Counted from the first letter of the stretch, positions 43,647 through 54,529 are shown. The stretch: 64,000 bases of DNA from Linum tenue (GCA_946122785.1 CAMGYJ010000005.1:37190002-37254001), one strand, 5' to 3'. Notes: a model not told the origin generated them from the letters alone. Numbers and translations are program-made.

Positions 43647-45170
43647 ATGTCGAAACCTGACCTCAAGCACCCGTTCATCCGGGATCTACGGAGGGGCCCC
43701 ACCGAGGCTCGCTTCAAGGAGGTCCTGGCCACCCCGTTTGGGCAACACCATTGCTGGTCCAAACGGGAGTTTCGGAAATTGCACTGCTACGAGCAACTCT
43801 CCGCTGCCCTCAAAAACCGCACCTAGCGCCGTCTTCTCACCGTCTGCGAGAAGGTCTACTACGAGCCCGTCCTGGAGTTCTACACGACTTTCAGGCACAC
43901 ACAGACGACCGATTGGAAAGACGGTACAGCCATCAGATTCAGGCTAGGCGGTGCCCCCCGGTCGATGAGCTACCATGAGCTGGCCGAGGCTCTCGACCTC
44001 GACCTGGATGACGATGTGGACTACATCACCGAGGTCAACGACCCACCGAAGGTGGATTTCATGCGGCTGTACACCCGCCTAGCTAAGCCAGGCCAGAGGA
44101 AACCCTTCGTGGCTGGGAGGACGAAGGCCACTACACTGCTGCTCGACAACCGCCTTCTCCACCACCTGCTGGCGAAGTCTTACACCCCCCGCGTCCGACA
44201 GTGCCAGCGCCATTACCAAGAGGGCCCTGTACTTCATCGCTTCGATGCGCCAGTTCGATCACCCTCTCCACTTGGTCTCGGTGGTGGCCCGGACCTTTGA
44301 GAAGACTGCCAAGGAACTGAAGAGCCTCCACTGCGCCCCTCTCATCACCCGCATTGCCACCTACTTCGGGCTGTCGCTGCAGGGGTGCACACAGCAGGGA
44401 GACACCGTCGTCTTTGGCAGGACGACGATCAGTCACATGCACCTGCTGCGAGAGAACCACGGCGCTCTATGGGTCGAGGGATTTCCGGAACCTCCGCTCC
44501 TCGCGGAGCCCGAGCCAGTGGTCCAGCCAGAGGGCCAGGAGGAGGAGGCAGGTGAGGATATTCACCCAGAGGATGTGGATGCTGCTGCTGATGACCCACC
44601 ACAGACTGACTTCCATACGGGGGTAGCAGCTCCGCTTTCCCGGGCTAGGATTACTTCTCCTATCAGTTCGAGCAGCTGCGGATCCAGAACCAGCAGATCC
44701 TCGACTAGCAGATGCAGTTCCAGCAGCAGTATGCGGAACACCAGGCCCAGTACCAGAGCAGGATGGATGCTTATGATGAGCGTCTGGACATGCTCCAGAC
44801 GCAAGCAGGGAGTGACTCTCAGCCCACATCGAGCGGGAGAAAGCGTCGTTCACGGCGCATGCAGGAGGTTCAGCAGCACCTGCTCCAGCTGCTCCCGGGC
44901 GAGCAGCCCATCTGGAGGACTCCCTGGGAGGACTCTCCACTCCCCCATGCCCCAGCAGATGGTGATGATGGTACTGATGGAGCTGCTGGTGATGACGCCT
45001 TCATGGCTGACATCGACATCGACTTGGATGATCTTGGCGACGAGTGTGTTTTATTTTTCGTTTTAGACTTTTGGGTGTTTGCTCCATGTGTGAGGAGCTT
45101 GAACTTAGTGTCGTTTGTTTTTCTTTTTCTTTTTCTTTTGTGGTTTGTTTCTGATGTAGCCGTCTGAGCT
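43647..45170 (+). pseudogene. Athila env-like third ORF (degenerate)
   Basis: The ATG at 43647 follows a splice-acceptor-like TTCTTTTGCAG, in line with expression of this ORF from a spliced RNA in Athila elements. The frame has a stop at about 43824, a one-base shift at the C-run near 44190, and a further shift near 44640. The last frame (44712-45167) has a Gln-rich coiled-coil-like stretch (FQQQYAEHQAQYQ), an acidic part and a final hydrophobic segment of about 20 residues that could span a membrane. Position and layout match the env-like ORF; the function of such ORFs in plants is unproven. Confidence 0.65.
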
Positions 45171-46885
45171 AACACTTATCTCTAACGCACAGTGTGCTAG
45201 TGTGTTTTTGGTGTTCGATTCGTGCAGAACTGTCCCTTCTCCAGTTTGTTTCTCGCTGACTGGTCCACTTCCAGTCCCCCAGCAGTGTTTCAATCCGGTA
45301 ACATCGTTCCCCTTATCTCTCCCTCTATTCCATTGAGGGCAATGTCGTGCTTAAGTGTGGGGGGGGGGGTGCTTTGTATCGGTTGGAATATATATTTGGG
45401 TGCTTGGAGCCTAGTCTGCTGTCCGAATCTTACGATTTGAGGGCTCCAAGTACAGCTGTTTGATCATATTGGCACTATGTTTTGATGGATGAATTGATTG
45501 GTTTTCGGATTAATGCATGACAACTTGTTTGCGACTAGGACAACCTATGATGAGGACTGAGATGTGCAGTAGAACGATGTAGGGGTTCAGTTTTTCAACT
45601 GTTTGCTTGCCAACTGTGACTTGATCTGATCACTTGTTTCTTGACAGTCGTTTATGCATCTAGTTCAGGGTATCAGAATGTGAGATAGAGCATATAGGTA
45701 GCCATGTGAGATTTGAGCCTGCTCGTTTCTTTCTTGTGCGATAGATCCCTCTTCCATGATGTGTAGCATTCACGTTGTCACTAGCTAGATGATGGGGGCA
45801 TAGGATTAACCCACGCCCAAAACTTGACTGTCCCGATGTGTCATATCCCTATGCAGGCCCCTTTGAGCCGTGTGTTATCCTTTCTTTTGGTCTCTAACGG
45901 AAAAAATCACCCTTGTTGCATCTTTTAGAAGGTTCCACAGAGTGGTTTTACATATTCTCTGCTGTCCTGCTGAAGTCTATGTGAGTGTTGGAGGTAGTGC
46001 TTAAAAGTTGGGCAGGTGTTTGAAAAATGTGCAGAAGTGGTGGCTCTCTTGAGAAATTGAAAAGAAAAATGAAAGTAAACAAAGAAAAAAATTTAAAGCA
46101 AAAGAGAGCCACTACCCAAAATCTGAATGACGCCCATTAAGTAGTGTTCTAGCAGTCTGGCTTGGAAATGCTGATGTTTATACCTCCTTCGTTCTTGTGC
46201 TCTTGAGATATTGAGTAATGCAGAATAGCAGAAAGAAAATACCGGTTTGTTTGACTGTGAGTGTGTGTTTGGAAATGTGGAACCTTGTGCTATGAATACT
46301 TCCACCACTTAAAAGGGCCTTTTCCCCATGTCCAAGACCCTAGCCAGTCATTTGAACCTGTGTCTAAGACCTCCTGATTAGTTAGTGGTGACACCCCATA
46401 TGTGAACTCTAGCATTTAGAGGCTGCCATCATGGTGAAGAGATGATAGGGATTGAGAGAAATAGCATGCGCATTTTTTCGCATTAATTGTCCTGACCCCA
46501 CTGGTCGAGAGTGAGTGATTCATTTTCATATTCTTTACACTCTGTACCCCGGTGAGGACCTAGATTGCTCGGTCTCTGTTCTGATGTCTTGAGTTGGATG
46601 CATGAGTTGACTGTTTTGAGTGAGTGGTTGAGTCAAGTCTAGTTTGGCAGTGAACAGAAGGGAGACTCTTCCTTTACTCGATTTGCTGCACTCGAATGTC
46701 CTTTGTGGTGGTTGTCCAGGTTGCTATTGAGGTTGTTCATGTGTGATGTTTGAAAACCAGTACGATTCACGTGTTCTGTGCCTTTATGACTTGTCCCCAA
46801 TGTTGGTTGATTGAAATATGTAAGCTTACCTGGTGTCTGACTTGGTTTGCTTGGGGACAAGCAAACGGTTAAGTGTGGGGGAGTT
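45171..46885 (+). other. Athila 3' non-coding region with two purine tracts
   Basis: No coding frame. TTAAGTGTGG followed by a run of G occurs near 45352-45369 and again as TTAAGTGTGGGGGAG directly before the 3' LTR (46869-46883). Only the second is in position to prime plus-strand DNA at the LTR. Confidence 0.6.
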
Positions 46886-48303
46886 TGATAGACCGTTATT
46901 TACACATGTTTTTACCCTCGTTCTTACACCGTTTGAGGTGTTGATTCTCGTGTTTTAGGCCGATTTCACGCTAGGTTGTGCTTGTTTGTGATATTTCAGG
47001 TCCTAGTACGTGAATGGAGGCTTGGGAGCGAGTATGGGGTCGATTGGACGAAGATCGGACGCGTGGCGAGGTGTCAAGGAAGCCGCACGGGCAGAACAGG
47101 GCATCACACGGCCGTGCATGTGAGCAAGATGGCTGTGTGCTTTTTGCCGAGGCCACGCACGGGCAACCCATGAAATTCACACGGCCGTGCTAAGTGCAAT
47201 TCTGGCCGTGTGATATTTGCCGAGGCCAAGCACGGGCAAGCTGGAATTCTCACACGGCCGTGCACCCTGGCCGTGTGAGAAGCCTGAGGATCGAACTTAA
47301 TGAACGCTGCGTTTTGAGCCGCACGGCCAAGTGGGTGAGTCGCACGGCCGTGTGGCCTGGCCGTGCGAGTCGGGAAATCCTGGTTTTAGAGCCTATTCCG
47401 AGCCAAAAGTGGGAGAATCGAGTTTTCAGAGCAAAAACAGAGCCCTAGAGAGAAAGTGCGAAGAACACATCCTAGAAGCTATCTTGGAGCTGGGTTTCGT
47501 CGAATCGAGCTTGGAGATCGTCATAGGAGTGGAAATCATCATCCCGGAGCAGATTTTTCTCATCGTTATGAGTATGACTACTCCGATTACTGTTTTCTCT
47601 TCTCTCTCTATGGAGTAGAACCCTTCTCTCACTTGGGTATGAAGAACCCTAGTTCCTTGTGTTAGGGATTTGATTGTAATGACTTGGGATGATATTACTG
47701 TTTGATTTTAATCGAATGATGCATGTTTATTGAATTGATTGGAGTCTGATCATCTTTTCTCAATTTCTGCTGCAACCTGAGATAGATAGAATCTGATTAG
47801 GTTGTTAGAGTCTCTTCATTCGATAGTAGGAGATTGGCTATACGAGAGTTGGCCAGTTTACTGCTTTGTACTGGAATTCAATTCCAGTAGTGGAGTTCTG
47901 TGTTCATAGCCTCAGCTTTCTATCCCGGTGAAGGCTAGTCGTCTGCCGGGTAGCTAGACTGAGAGGGCTTGGTCACCTTAAGAGATTCCAAGCTACTGTC
48001 GGAGCTTCCGCAGTCTAATCAACAGTAAATCAACCCAGGGGAATTACAATTGAACCTAACTAAGGGGCTAGGGGGACTCAATCCCGAGTGACTCTTTCCT
48101 GACTTTGAAAACCGAACAATTTACTGCTTTCTTGCTGCTTTTGCTTTTAACAACAATCACTTGAACTAGTTTGCTAGATAATAGAGAATCACGGAGTAAG
48201 CAGTAGATCTAGACCCCGGGTTGATAATTGAACTTGCCTGTTACTGCATTCCCGGACTGCGATTACACTTGGTCGCAGTTTGGTGTTGTGTTTTGGCGTG
48301 TCA
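46886..48303 (+). repeat. 3' LTR of the Athila element
   Basis: Copy of the 5' LTR with scattered substitutions. It is immediately preceded by the purine tract AAGTGTGGGGGAGTT (46871-46885). Confidence 0.95.
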
Positions 48304-48308
48304 AAACT

Positions 48309-49882
48309 CTCATGCCATCTCTCGTGCATGAAATCCAGACTAGTTTTGTACCAGGTCACCATATCACGGATAACATATGCATCCTGCATGAGGTAGTAAA
48401 CACTATTAGGGCGAGAAAGGGGCATCGAGGTTGGATGGTCCTGAAAATGAGCTTGCAAAGCTTATGACCGGATCCGTTGGGGGTTTGTGCGTGACACTCT
48501 AGAAGCTGCAGGCGCGCCAACCAATTTATCAACCTTACTATGGCATGCATCTCAACGGCGTCAATGCAGATCCAATGGAACGGGGAACTTACTGAGAGCT
48601 TCAAACCAACAAGAGGGCTTCGCCAGGGATGTCCTCTCTCACCTTATCTATTTACTTTGTGTATGGAACGGCTTAGACATTTAATAAATGATTCTGTTCA
48701 AAATGGTCTGTAGCAACCTATTAGGCTGAACCGAGATGGACCATCATTATCTCACCTTTTCTTTGCAGATGATCTTATCCTTTTTGGTAAAGCCATAAGT
48801 GCACAGGTTCAGGAGATCACGGCATGCTTCGCGAGCTTTAGAGTGTCCTCAGGCCAGCAGGCTAGTAAACCCAAGTCACGGGTATACTATTCGGCAAACA
48901 CTACCACATCCCAGAGGCAGAGATTGAGTGAAGATCTTGGGATACCGGAGACTGCTAACTTGGGGCGCTATTTAGGAGTGCCAGTCATCCATAATCGGGT
49001 GTCCAAAGCCACCTTTACTGACTTGATTGATCGTATTGATGCTCGTCTTGCAGGGTGGAAAGTTGATACACTGTTATTGGCTGCACGAATTACATTAGCA
49101 CAATCGGTCCTTTCTTCTCTCCCGGCTTATACCATGCAGACAACTTTCCTACCGACCAACGTTCGAGAGTATATAGATAAGAAGATCCAGGCTTTCGTTT
49201 GGGGTAGCACAGAGCAAAGAAGGAAAATTCATTTGGCTGACTGGGAAACAGTCTGTCGACCAAAGGAGGAGGGCGTTCTGGGCTAAAGGAATCGACGAGA
49301 ACAAACGAGGCTTACATGCTCAAGATAGCATGGCGACTTCTTACCAAACCGAACGAACTCTAGGCGAGGTTTATTTTGGCAAAGTATGGACGATAAACAG
49401 AGGGAGGCTGGGCGATATGAGAAAAGGGGCGCTTATCAAACCTCTGGAGAGGAGTCTTAAGAGTTATCCATCATATTGATAATGCACTGCTTGGAATTTG
49501 CAAAATGGAAGAGTGGCTCGATTTTGGAATGACAAATGGCTTGACAATGACATCATCCTTAGAGATCACGCCCTGAACCTACCAATCGAGCTATTGGATA
49601 TGCTAGTCATGGAATTTGTGCTTAATGGTAAGTGGAATGTGGATTTCTTGAATTATCACTTACCCACTCCTATTGTTGCGCAGATTATGATCCATCCAAT
49701 CCCAACGAAGCAGGATCCCGATGTCTGAATCTGGCATTTCTCTCCGAAGGGCGACTTCACCCTTAAGTCGGCCTACGCTTTAACTGATCTTGCAGAGAAT
49801 CATGTTCATGTCCAACCCATTTGGCGCTCCATCTGGCGAACACCAACCTTGCAACGGTGCAAATGTTTCTATGGTTACTTAA
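48309..49882 (+). pseudogene. LINE reverse transcriptase core and thumb
   Basis: Picks up exactly where 30165 stopped (LMPSLVHEIQTSFVPGHHIT). Small frameshifts occur near 48450-48660. The catalytic FADD is at 48762-48773 (SHLFFADDLILFGKA), followed by LGVPVIHNRVSKATFTDLID and the PAYTMQTTFLP region. Stops occur near 49285. The MULE at 49883 interrupts the zinc-binding RVT domain. Confidence 0.85.
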
Positions 49883-50747
49883 GGGTTAATGCCTTATTTT
49901 GGCCCGAACTATGACCATATAATAAACTTTGGCACGTGGTTTGAAAAATTAACATATTGGTCTCAACTATGCAGCATATAGACTAAATTGGCCAAACACA
50001 TGCTTTGACCGTCAATTTGAACGGTCAACACCATTGACCGTTAGTACGCCATGTCATTGCCTAGCCAGCCTAAAAATCATTAAAAAAATTAAAATTGTAA
50101 TTTTTCTAATTATTATTCTTTATCATTTTCAAATTAACCAAAAATTAAAATTCAAAAATTATATAATAAATTTATGTTTTATCTTTTAGGACATTTGAAA
50201 ATAATAAATTTTATAAATTAAAAGATATCAAATTAAATTTTATAAATTTAGAAAATATAAAAAAAATAAATTTTCTAATTCAAATTATTTTTAATTTTTT
50301 TATTATTTATCATTATCAAATTAAACAAAAAAAATTATATTTTATTTTTTGTGGTAATTTTAAAATGATAATTTTATAAATTAAAAAAAAAATTATCAAA
50401 TTATTATGGATTTTTTAAATTACCCAAAAAAATACTATATATTATTTTTTTAAATTTACCATTTATATTTTATATTATAATTTTTGGTTAATTTCAAAAT
50501 GATGAATAAAAAAATTAGAAAAATAATTTGAATTTGAATTTTTTAATTCTTTTTTAGGCTGACTAGGCAATGACATGGCGTGTTGACTAACGGTCAATGA
50601 TGTTGATCGTCCAAATTGACGGTCAAAGCATGTGTCGGGCCAATTTAGTCTATATGCTGCATAGTTGAGGTCAGGATATTATTTTCTGAAACCACGTGCC
50701 AAAGTTGATTATATGGTCATAGTTCGGGCCCAAAAAGGTATTAACCC
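49883..50747. mobile_element. TIR-MULE in the LINE zinc-binding domain
   Basis: Perfect 9-bp target duplication GTTACTTAA at 49874-49882 and 50748-50756. Inverted repeats of about 220 bp start GGGTTAATGCCTTATTTTGG and GGGTTAATACCTTTTTGGGC. The centre is extremely AT-rich with no gene fragment. It is related in its ends (GGGTTAAT ... GGCCCGAA) to the MULE at 24661-26039. Confidence 0.9.
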
Positions 50748-50756
50748 GTTACTTAA

Positions 50757-51240
50757 TCATGATCGTCTGCTCACCAATGCAGAGAGAGCACGAAGACACT
50801 TGACCACCAACACAGACTACAAGATAATGCGGAGGAGGTCAAGAGACAGCGATTCACGTGCTAAGAGATTGCTCGTTTGCCAGAGCCACGTGGGTAGATC
50901 TCCTCAAAGACAAACCTGACAAAAATTTCTTCGAGTCGGATATTCATCGATGGACTCTTCACTACATTTCAGGGCGTAGTAGAGTTACTGACAACACTCT
51001 TTTTGCAGGGACGTGTTGGCTCTTATGGAAGAACAAGAATAGCCACTTATTCCGAGATGAGCTGAAGCCCTATGCACAAATCCAGTTAATCACCAAACAC
51101 CAAAAGCATCAGATCCATGTTGCATTTGAGAAGGAGAGTGATATCTTCGGAGCCTGGGGACTCCGCGAGTTACACCTCATCAGGTGAAAGCCACCATCGC
51201 AAGGCTGGGTCTGCCTTAACACGGATGGTTCAGCCAACAA
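50757..51240 (+). pseudogene. LINE zinc-binding RVT and RNase H start
   Basis: HDRLLTNAERARRHLTTNTD, a frameshift, then SFARATWVDLL and GTCWLLWKNKNSHLFRDE, followed by PPSQGWVCLNTDGSANNQ, which is the start of the C-terminal RNase H of plant LINEs. It ends at the junction with an inverted LINE piece. Confidence 0.8.
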
Positions 51241-51244
51241 TCAG

Positions 51245-52200
51245 TAACAATCTGAGGAACAGGAGAGACTGGTGGTAAATGTGCTTCCACTTTCTCCTTT
51301 CCCTTAGCATTTTGCTCTCCATGGTGCCCCGACTTAGCAACCCAGACTTTCTGTCCCGGAATTAGACCGCAATATTTTGTTCCAATAATTTGCAGATTAG
51401 ACAAACTGGCAGAAGATGATAATATTCACACGAACTGGGATTGGGAGAGCATCATCAGGCCAAACATTCACCGTTTCTGGGAAAGGACCCTCCGCTTGTA
51501 ATCCAACCAAGACCTTAGCAAAACCCATTCTCCTACCATGCCGCGTGGTATGGTCAACACCCAGGGGAATGCCGACCCAACTTCCAATTCTACTCAGCCC
51601 TTCAAAGTTCACATACTCAAGAGGTACATTCGACAATTTTAGCCATATTGGTAACGCCTTTCTGCCTAAATCCTCTGCACTAATGCCTAGAACCCAGGTG
51701 CGAAGATATACCAAATTATCGAAGTGAAACCAAGGCCCGTTTTCCAATATCCAATCAAAAGTCCCTTGCGAAGGCAATTGTATCAGTATCAGATTCTCAC
51801 ACAGAAGTGAAACACGGACCTGGCCGTCCCGACCCTAGAGTTTGTTTGCCCAGCGTCTAAGAACCATCAGGGGAGGAATGTCCTACAGAAATTGACCAAC
51901 TAGGCAGTGTTTCCATCGACCAACACCTTCTTCTCTGACTATATTCGACATCCATAGTCCACCATTCACCACTTCGGGTTTGATGTAACACAAACGATTT
52001 TCTTCGGAAATTTCGAATAAGCTCACCCATGGCTTAGTCGGTTGTAGATCAGGCGATGAATTCGACGATGAAGCCATGAGTAGCAAATCACTCAAGAAAA
52101 GAGAAGAGGAGGGGAAAGGAGGGAGCACCGGCGCACATGTCGGCGCGACGACAAGGGCCGTCAGCCAAAACCCTAGTCACCAGATCTCTCTAGCACTACT
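51245..52200 (-). mobile_element. 5' fragment of a second LINE, opposite orientation
   Basis: Minus-strand frame with DUF4283-type ORF1: MASSSNSSPDLQPTKPWVSL at 52080, interrupted near 51890-51840, then GTFDWILENGPWFHFDNLVY, LPIWLKLSNVPLEYVNFEGL, IGSWVGIPLGVDHTTRHGRR (51397-51777). Only ORF1 and a presumed 5' UTR (to about 52200) remain. The protein differs from the ORF1 at 23.5-24.6 kb, so it is a different LINE family, not a twin-primed inversion of the same copy. Confidence 0.75.
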
Positions 52201-52409
52201 TTCTCGCACTACTTTCACTATTTTAGGGATTGAGATGACCAATCAAATTGCTTGTTTTCTTATACCATTTTGCTTACCGTAAAGACTAAATAAATATAAA
52301 AAAAGTAATCTAAATAAAATTAAAATTAATTGTCACTCAATCTTTATAATTAATTTTTGATCTCCCACGCACTATTACTGCAACTGCAATGTAAAGCATA
52401 GCTAAGTAG

Positions 52410-52716
52410 GAGGAATTTTACAATGCTATATAGTATTGGTGCTATAGGTTTTTGCTTTTATGGTACAACTTAAAATTGTACATTTACGTTATGGTACAAC
52501 TTCAGATTGTACCTATACTTTTTGTACAAATTCTTTTATGATACAACTTGAACTTGTACCTTTATGTGATGGTACAACTCCAAGTTGTAAAGTTGTACCA
52601 TAACATAATGGTACAAATGCTTTATGGTACAACCTAAACTTATACATTTAATGTTATGGTACAATTTTGAGTTGTACATTAAAGAACCAATGCTATATAG
52701 CATAGTAGAAATGCTC
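52410..52716. mobile_element. MULE-like MITE built from palindromic monomers
   Basis: The 10-bp AGCTAAGTAG lies on both sides (52400-52409, 52717-52726). Ends GAGGAATTTTACAATGCTAT and, inverted, GAGCATTTCTACTATGCTAT match at most positions. The interior repeats a word like TTATGGTACAACTT-N-AAGTTGTACC about six times, each monomer being itself nearly palindromic. Confidence 0.75.
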
Positions 52717-52759
52717 AGCTAAGTAGCAAGATGTGCAATAAGCCCTTGCGGTCTTATTA

Positions 52760-53040
52760 TTGATTTACAGGATTTATAGCACGGACTTGTTAATAAAAAC
52801 TGGCTACCGAGTTTACAGCAAGTGGTGGAACTAAAGAATAACAAGAGTAGCGCCAACAAAGGTAAACGATCTGGTGGAGTTGGTGGTCAGTTTTGCAATA
52901 AGAAAAATAAAGTAAGAAGGAAAAAATTATCAGCATGAGAAGGAAGAGACTTATTGGAGTTTACGGAGTTATAGAACAAACTTGTTAAACAATTGGTTGC
53001 CAAGTTTACAACAAGTGGTGGTGGAACTAAATAATGGGAT
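52760..53040. repeat. Direct repeat 3' of peptide gene copy B
   Basis: A block (TTTACAGGATTTATAGCA ... CAAGTGGTGGAACTAAA) at about 52763-52841 recurs diverged at about 52963-53036 (TTTACGGAGTTATAGAACA ... CAAGTGGTGGTGGAACTAAA), spacing about 200 bp. The second copy touches the stop of the long frame of copy B. Confidence 0.6.
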
Positions 53041-53328
53041 CAGAAGACAAACAGGAAACAAATTGGGGAAAAAATACTCGGTCATAAGTAACGCTTTGAA
53101 TCTTTTCGAGGTAGCCGTCGCTCTTCAAGTAGTAACAGAGCCATAAACAATTATCTGCCACCGCCGTGGTGGGCAGGACGCGAAGGTCGCCCCACTGCTT
53201 CGATCTTACGCACTGCAAATCCCCAGAAAGCTTTTTCTCCTCTTCATAACCTGTTGTCAATTCATTCAATCAGTCATCCAAACCTCTACATATCTATCTA
53301 TCTATGCAGTAAATACACATAACTGGAC

Positions 53329-53370
<42 letters not shown>

Positions 53371-53529
53371 CATCGAAGGCGAAACCAAGAAGATAAACTT
53401 TGATGACAGCGAGGAATTAAAAAGGAAAAACCTACTTCTAGCAGACTCCACATTGAGTGCGAAGAAGACGAGGAAGACTAACAGCGCAGTGTAAATGAGA
53501 ACCAGCTGCAACGCTTTGGCGGTGGCCAT
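53027..53529 (-). CDS. Small secreted-peptide gene, copy B (frameshifted or alternatively spliced)
   Basis: Exon 1 is 53436-53529: 31 codons plus one base, MATAKALQLVLIYTALLVFL, a signal peptide ending near VESAR; donor GTAGGT, phase 1. The intron, 53251-53435, holds a GA microsatellite. Using acceptor ACAG at 53251, exon 2 (53027-53250) gives a 105-residue product whose C-terminus does not resemble copies A or C. The conserved C-terminus (KAFWGFAVRKIEAVGRPSR, then PAHHGGGR and a stop at 53151-53153) lies in another frame. It is reached if the AG 11 bases further in is used (exon 2 = 53151-53239, 60 residues) or if a one-base deletion relative to copy A is undone. So B is either alternatively spliced or newly pseudogenised. 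The TATA box TATAAAAA is at 53656-53663. Confidence 0.6.
53331..53367 (+). repeat. (GA)n microsatellite in the intron of copy B
   Basis: About 18 uninterrupted GA units. A short (TATC)n run lies near 53288-53304. Confidence 0.95.
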
Positions 53530-53655
53530 ATTATATTAAGTATGTATGTATATAATGGATGGATGGATGTATGGATTTCCACTCTGAATCTGATCGATCT
53601 CTCTAAGATCTATGTGTTATGCGTATGCGGAATTGATCTTCCTACAGCTGCACCA

Positions 53656-53663
53656 TTTTTATA
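53656..53663 (-). promoter_or_regulatory. TATA box of peptide gene copy B
   Basis: Minus strand TATAAAAA, 127 bp before the ATG, followed by TGGTGCAGCTGTAGGAAGAT, a block shared with copy A. Confidence 0.6.
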
Positions 53664-54019
53664 GCCTAACATATATGAATTCTCTTCATTTTTCTTCTCC
53701 CTTATTAGTTGGGTTTAGATTAGGGAATGAATGAGACTTGGTCACACACATTGCTAAAGTCAATGTATATACTCGTCAAAGTAGTAGTCGTCCTTTTCAA
53801 AGAAAAAAAAAAAAAGTAGTAGTCGTCATCTATGACATACGTGAAAGGGCTATCTAGTTTATTAAAAGGGGTCTATGAACCAAATTAAATCCCTATTAAA
53901 CATTCTAAATATTTTTACTTCTTATTTTTCACATAACTCATATCTGACACTTTATCCCCATTTTTTCTATATTTTTTCTCTATCAAATTTCTCATAACTC
54001 GTCTTGATACACTACTTCT

Positions 54020-54270
54020 TGTTCGAAGTTAGAAGTTTATGTAGCTCATAAAAGAACAACGCCGAATTAACGTGGTATCCTCAACGAGTATCGTTGAGAC
54101 TAATCCACGGAGAGGACCAACCTCTCAGAGTCAATCGTATAACTTGTAGAACAATAGAGGCGGCTGCCAACCTATATACCTAGCCTCCCTAATCTGACTA
54201 AGGCTCTAGATGTAATTAATTAAACGATTTACTAAATACATTTAGCTACATAAACTTCTAACTTCTAACA
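54020..54270 (-). mobile_element. Solo LTR of a Ty1/copia element
   Basis: 251 bp with TG...CA ends and the perfect 5-bp target duplication CTTCT (54015-54019, 54271-54275). The outer 27 bases form an inverted repeat with one mismatch (TGTTCGAAGTTAGAAGTTTA at the left). It contains the ACGTGGTATCCTC ... GAGACTAATCCACGGAGAG block found in the copia LTR at 6239-6519 in the same orientation, hence minus. It arose by recombination between two LTRs of a lost element. Confidence 0.88.
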
Positions 54271-54529
54271 CTTCTCACATTATTTTTCTACTTTCGTCTT
54301 AGTTTCAATATTAATGTTCATTGACTGAATTAAGTTATATTGTTTTGTTACGAATTTCTTATAGTGGCATAAAAATTATTTTCAATGAAAATGTCTGAGA
54401 AAGGGGATTACTACATTCATGCTAAACTTAAAACTCAATTATCAAAATAGTTAAAAAAAATGAACTATGCTATTGGTTTTCAGTTTTTAAGGATATTTAA
54501 GTATTACAATTAAAAATATTTACCTAGAG

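Larger units (their letters stand above)
31313..48303 (+). mobile_element. Athila-type Ty3/gypsy retrotransposon, 17 kb, with nested insertion
   Basis: LTRs of about 1419 bp (31313-32731, 46886-48303) begin TGATAGACCG and end GGCGTGTCA. The perfect 5-bp target duplication AAACT lies at 31308-31312 and 48304-48308. The primer site is the Athila-type TGGCGCCGTTGCCGGGGA, and a purine tract precedes the 3' LTR. Gag, protease, RT/RNase H, integrase and a downstream env-like region are present. I count roughly two dozen LTR differences (about 1.7 percent). Frames carry several stops and frameshifts, so it is not autonomous. The extra length comes from the 3.9-kb element at 36245-40166. Confidence 0.95.
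23540..51240 (+). mobile_element. L1-type LINE broken into five pieces by nested insertions
   Basis: LINE pieces: about 23540-24660 (ORF1), 26049-26158, 27791-30165 (end of ORF1, endonuclease, RT start), 48309-49882 (RT core, thumb) and 50757-51240 (zinc-binding RVT, start of RNase H). Removing the intervening elements and one copy of each target duplication gives about 5.7 kb, the normal size for a plant L1-type LINE. The 3' end and poly(A) are missing: the RNase H domain stops just after LNTDGSANNQ at about 51235, where an oppositely oriented LINE fragment begins. Many stops and small frameshifts show long inactivity. The 5' end is uncertain. Confidence 0.85.

Noticed and set aside
51216..52128. 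Twin-priming inversion of the plus-strand LINE
   Set aside because: The inverted ORF1 differs clearly from the plus-strand LINE's own ORF1 at 23.5-24.6 kb, and the order of pieces does not fit twin priming.
52459..52690. CRISPR-like array (regular palindromic repeats)
   Set aside because: The repeats are inside a MITE with target duplications, the spacers are not unique sequences of constant length, and the genome is eukaryotic.
53027..53269. 80-codon frame starting at 53269 as a complete gene
   Set aside because: The ATG lies in the intron of copy B; the start and splice signals favour the two-exon model.
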